This document shows positions 5,024-6,424 of a stretch of 6,424 bases of DNA, one piece after another. The position numbers were made by a program, and so were the translations under genes. Location: assembly GCA_002413385.1 (NCBI GenBank), contig DHWW01000017.1:1-6424 (forward strand). The letters run 5' to 3'. Source of the DNA: Granulicella sp. UBA5172. Its GTDB lineage: Bacteria > Acidobacteriota > Terriglobia > Terriglobales > Acidobacteriaceae. The notes under the pieces were generated by a model. That model saw only the letters and a program-made list of their open reading frames with translations. It had not been told where the DNA came from and did not search any database. Numbering within the stretch: the first letter of the stretch is position 1; every line of letters starts with the position of its first letter.

Positions 5024-5818
5024 ATGGGCAAGAATCTGGCCACTAGAACAGGCTTTATCGTCGCAGTGCTATTGATCTTCATCTACGGGATCTTTGGGAT
5101 ACCGCATGGTGGATTGAAGCAGTCGCTTGAGAATCGCATCAACCTCGGGCTCGATCTGAAGGGTGGCACGCACCTGGTGTTGCAGGTGCATGTGGCGGAG
5201 GCGGTGAACTCGTCGACGGACCGTGACGTGCAGTCGCTGAATACGGGGCTGGCGGCGACGGGGGCGACGGCGTCGAAGCAGGACCTGGCGCATCCGGAGA
5301 CGATCACGATCTCGGGCGGGTCACTGACACAGCAGAGCGCGATCCACGACGTGCTGACCGGCAACGAGTACGCGGGCTACGACGTGAATTCGTCGGGCAA
5401 CGGCGGGTACACGATGACGCTGAAGCAGTCGACGATTCGGGATATCGAGACGCGGGCGCTGGATACGTCGATCGATACGATCACGAATCGTATTAATAAG
5501 CTTGGGGTGTCGGAGCCGTTTGTCGGGAAGTATGGGCTGGGCGACAACGAGATTCTGGTGCAACTGCCGGGCGTGTCCGATCCGGGCCGGGTGGAGAACA
5601 TTATCCAGTCGACGGCGAAGCTGGAAATTCACGCGGTGGTGGGCAGCTACGGGAGCGTGGCTGACGCGCAGACCGCGAATCCGGGCGGAATTCCAGCGGA
5701 AGATCAGTTGCTGAAGGGTTCGAACGGAGTCGGCGGCCCGGACGAGTATTACCTGCTGAAGCGACTGGCGATTGTGGAGGGTACGGATTTCCGCGATGCG
5801 CAACCCTTCGACGGATGA
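5024..5818 (+). CDS. secD: SecD, N-terminal part, interrupted by a frameshift
   Basis: SecD works with SecF to drive late steps of Sec-dependent export using the proton or sodium gradient. This frame gives 264 residues: a transmembrane helix at about 10-27, the family signature INLGLDLKGGTHLVLQV (39-55), a periplasmic P1 region, and conserved blocks DTITNRINKLGVSEPFV (151-167) and ILVQLPGVSDPGRVENII (177-194). It ends abnormally with PFDG and TGA (5816-5818), whereas homology continues in another frame from SerTCG at 5808. ATG 5024 fits the TM start; AAGGAA lies upstream at slightly long spacing. A complete SecD has six membrane helices, so this product alone lacks five of them and could not function as SecD. 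Confidence 0.93.
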   Translation: MGKNLATRTGFIVAVLLIFIYGIFGIPHGGLKQSLENRINLGLDLKGGTHLVLQVHVAEAVNSSTDRDVQSLNTGLAATGATASKQDLAHPETITISGGSLTQQSAIHDVLTGNEYAGYDVNSSGNGGYTMTLKQSTIRDIETRALDTSIDTITNRINKLGVSEPFVGKYGLGDNEILVQLPGVSDPGRVENIIQSTAKLEIHAVVGSYGSVADAQTANPGGIPAEDQLLKGSNGVGGPDEYYLLKRLAIVEGTDFRDAQPFDG

Positions 5819-6424
5819 GAACGGACGTCCTGACATCACGTTCAATCTGACGACAGAGGCGGGCGATCGTTTCTATAAGTACACGGACGCGAACAAGGGC
5901 ACTGGCTCGATGGCCATCGTGCTCGACAACCAGGTGAAGGAAGTTGCCGGGATTGAGGGTGCGATTCGGGACACGGGACGCATCACCGGCGGCTTTACAC
6001 CGGATCAGGCGGCGGATCTGAGCCTGATGCTGCGCACGGGCTCGCTGCCGGCATCGATCTCGTATCTTGAGACGCGCACGGTTGGATCGACGCTGGGCGC
6101 GGCCAGCATCCACCAGGGCGTGGTGGCGTCGATTGCCGGGCTGGTCGTGGTGTTGATCTTCATGCTGATCTACTACAAGGGCGCAGGCGTGAACGCTGAC
6201 CTGGCGCTGGTGTTGAATTTGCTGATCCTGCTGGGGTTCATGGGCTTCTCCGGAGCGACGCTGACGTTGCCTGGTATTGCTGGTGTGATCCTGACGATTG
6301 GTATGGGCGTGGATTCCAACGTACTGATCTTTGAGCGCATACGAGAAGAGCTGAGGCTGGGCAAGACGGCAGCGGCTGCGGTGCAGGATGGCTTTGCGCA
6401 TGCGTGGACGACGATCTTCGATAC
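5796..6424 (+). CDS. secD: SecD, C-terminal part in the shifted frame, runs off the window
   Basis: From 5808 this frame continues SecD without a break in homology: STDENGRPDITFNL and DRFYKYTDANKG (head of P1), GRITGGFTPDQAADL, LMLRTGSLPASISYLETRTV, then membrane segments at about 6120-6180, 6195-6255 and 6273-6340. The last ones include LTIGMGVDSNVLIFERIREE, the SecD TM4 signature. The frame stays open to the right edge, so the last membrane helices lie outside. Within the frame an ATG at 5796 could restart translation, with GGAGGG 14 nt upstream, overlapping the upstream stop by 23 nt. Because the conserved text is continuous across 5804-5810, I read 5024 to the right edge as one secD gene carrying a +1 shift, not as two genes. 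A split, reinitiating SecD is less likely. Confidence 0.9.
   Translation, partial: MRNPSTDENGRPDITFNLTTEAGDRFYKYTDANKGTGSMAIVLDNQVKEVAGIEGAIRDTGRITGGFTPDQAADLSLMLRTGSLPASISYLETRTVGSTLGAASIHQGVVASIAGLVVVLIFMLIYYKGAGVNADLALVLNLLILLGFMGFSGATLTLPGIAGVILTIGMGVDSNVLIFERIREELRLGKTAAAAVQDGFAHAWTTIFD
5804..5810 (+). other. Frameshift site CCC-TTCG in secD
   Basis: In the 5' frame the codons read CAA CCC TTC GAC GGA TGA. Removing one T (5807 or 5808) gives CAA CCC TCG ACG GAT GAG, encoding QPSTDE, which joins both halves into a normal SecD. CCC followed by U is a known bacterial +1 slippage context, where tRNA-Pro can re-pair on CCU. The same pattern would also arise from a one-base sequencing error or insertion. 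Confidence 0.85.

Noticed and set aside
4951..5046. 31-aa ORF between yajC and secD containing RAPF, resembling RAPP arrest peptides of Sec operons
   Set aside because: It has no hydrophobic signal segment, only a poor Shine-Dalgarno, and it overlaps the secD start. The three-residue match is easily chance.
5601..6401. 266-codon minus-strand open frame opposite secD
   Set aside because: It is Arg/His/Gln-rich with no recognisable motif and lies antisense to clear SecD sequence.

Overview
The window is GC-rich bacterial DNA. It looks like the chromosome of an Acidobacteriota (Terriglobia) soil bacterium of the Granulicella, Edaphobacter or Terriglobus type. That is an inference from three things: a DUF4382/DUF5666-type lipoprotein, a two-strand DUF2007-like protein, and intergenic repeats whose reverse-strand text begins TGTCATCTCGACCGGAG and matches repeats I remember from those genomes. 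No phage, plasmid, insertion sequence, CRISPR array, tRNA or rRNA is visible.

Layout. Bases 1-98 are a short upstream region with a perfect CTACA-NN-TGTAG palindrome (BlaI/MecI-like) just before a + strand gene for a 243-aa DUF2007-like protein (99-830). Its 3' end converges with a minus-strand lipoprotein gene (1017-2447). The 186 bp between them holds copy 1 of a ~130-bp repeat. A second copy (2576-2707) lies between the lipoprotein gene and a minus-strand MATE efflux pump gene (2789-4261). The two copies differ mainly in one hairpin, and there the changes keep base pairing intact. A different palindromic element sits in frame inside the MATE gene. A 338-bp divergent spacer (4262-4599) then separates MATE from the rightward yajC-secD operon. 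It carries a TTGACA promoter element, a small ORF with a strong ribosome binding site, and a hairpin that covers the first yajC ATG.

yajC (about 4600-4935) and secD (from 5024) encode accessory parts of the Sec protein-export machinery, and secF is expected beyond the right edge. secD is interrupted at 5804-5810: one extra T after CCC puts the rest of a well-conserved SecD into another frame. This may be a sequencing error, a recent mutation, or +1 frameshifting at CCC-U. The sequence alone cannot decide.

The genes do not form a new defence or metabolic system. The points most worth checking are the secD frameshift, the yajC leader (small ORF, hairpin and TTGA overlap), the covarying repeat hairpin, the palindromic element coding for part of a membrane pump, and the methionine-rich, nearly uncharged lipoprotein.
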